Source: JAVHYG01 sp040390025
Lineage (GTDB): Bacteria; Pseudomonadota; Gammaproteobacteria; Diplorickettsiales; Diplorickettsiaceae
Assembly: GCA_040390025.1 (NCBI GenBank)
Contig: JAZJZD010000016.1
Span: 1 to 39,977, forward strand
Direction of reading: 5' to 3'
DNA: 39,977 nt
In this document: in pieces, positions 39,962 through 39,977 of the stretch
How positions within the stretch are numbered: the first letter of the stretch is position 1
Layout: every line of letters begins with the position of its first letter
Program-made: the position numbers and the translations under genes
Notes under the pieces: generated by a model
Database searches by the model: none
What the model saw: the letters and a program-made list of their open reading frames with translations, nothing else
Told to the model about the DNA's origin: nothing

Positions 39962-39977
39962 ATGGCCGATACCGGCC
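39962..39977 (+). CDS. Probable start of a new gene, cut by the window end
   Basis: ATGGCCGATACCGGCC begins at 39962 (Met-Ala-Asp-Thr-Gly), with AAAGGA seven to twelve bases upstream. Only five codons are visible, so neither function nor reality can be settled. Confidence 0.35.

Overview
The window is A+T-rich chromosomal DNA of a gammaproteobacterium. It most resembles the Legionellales (Coxiellaceae, Rickettsiella or Diplorickettsia type). I infer this from ordinary gammaproteobacterial housekeeping genes sitting beside an LbtU-family siderophore porin, a eukaryote-like U-box protein, a tandem-repeat protein of the kind seen among Legionellales effectors, and several large membrane proteins I do not recognise. 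No database search was possible, so the taxon is an inference.

Layout. Bases 1-6146 are accessory: the 3' part of a large unknown protein that enters from outside the window, an Rpn-type PD-(D/E)XK nuclease, a broken unknown gene on the minus strand whose 5' end is replaced by the 3' end of a decayed tyrosine integrase, a tRNA-Arg(UCG), and an unknown multi-pass membrane protein. Bases 6303-12171 hold rsmG-dapB, two EamA transporters and pepN. Bases 12292-12600 are a dense block of hairpin repeats. Bases 12654-18580 encode a complete tripartite RND efflux pump (outer-membrane lipoprotein, adaptor, permease), followed by the LbtU-like porin and a secreted PLD-type nuclease on the other strand. 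Bases 20836-23154 carry gmk-yicC and the divergent rph. Bases 23276-25411 are a self-contained peroxide-defence module: OxyR, divergent from AhpC and AhpD. A tandem U-box protein and an APC permease follow.

From 28498 to the end, nearly everything is on the minus strand and consists of fragments of the division and cell-wall (dcw) cluster plus housekeeping genes: cyoE-sco1, mnmA, murD-ftsW, an FkbM methyltransferase, then murC-murB. The place where murG normally sits, between ftsW and murC, instead holds the FkbM gene, a plus-strand protein with eight 30-residue repeats, and a weak ORF. A new gene probably starts at 39962.

A striking feature across the window is a family of short modular hairpin repeats. 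One head sequence (ATACCGCTCGTAYTTGAA) and one hairpin followed by a fixed AATGGGTATA-like tail recur at seven places, several of them in spacers inside operons. In the three full copies the arm sequences differ while base pairing is kept. Together with a perfect 27-bp inverted repeat starting on the nodT stop codon and a ~170-bp palindromic element after ahpD, they make up most of the non-coding DNA.
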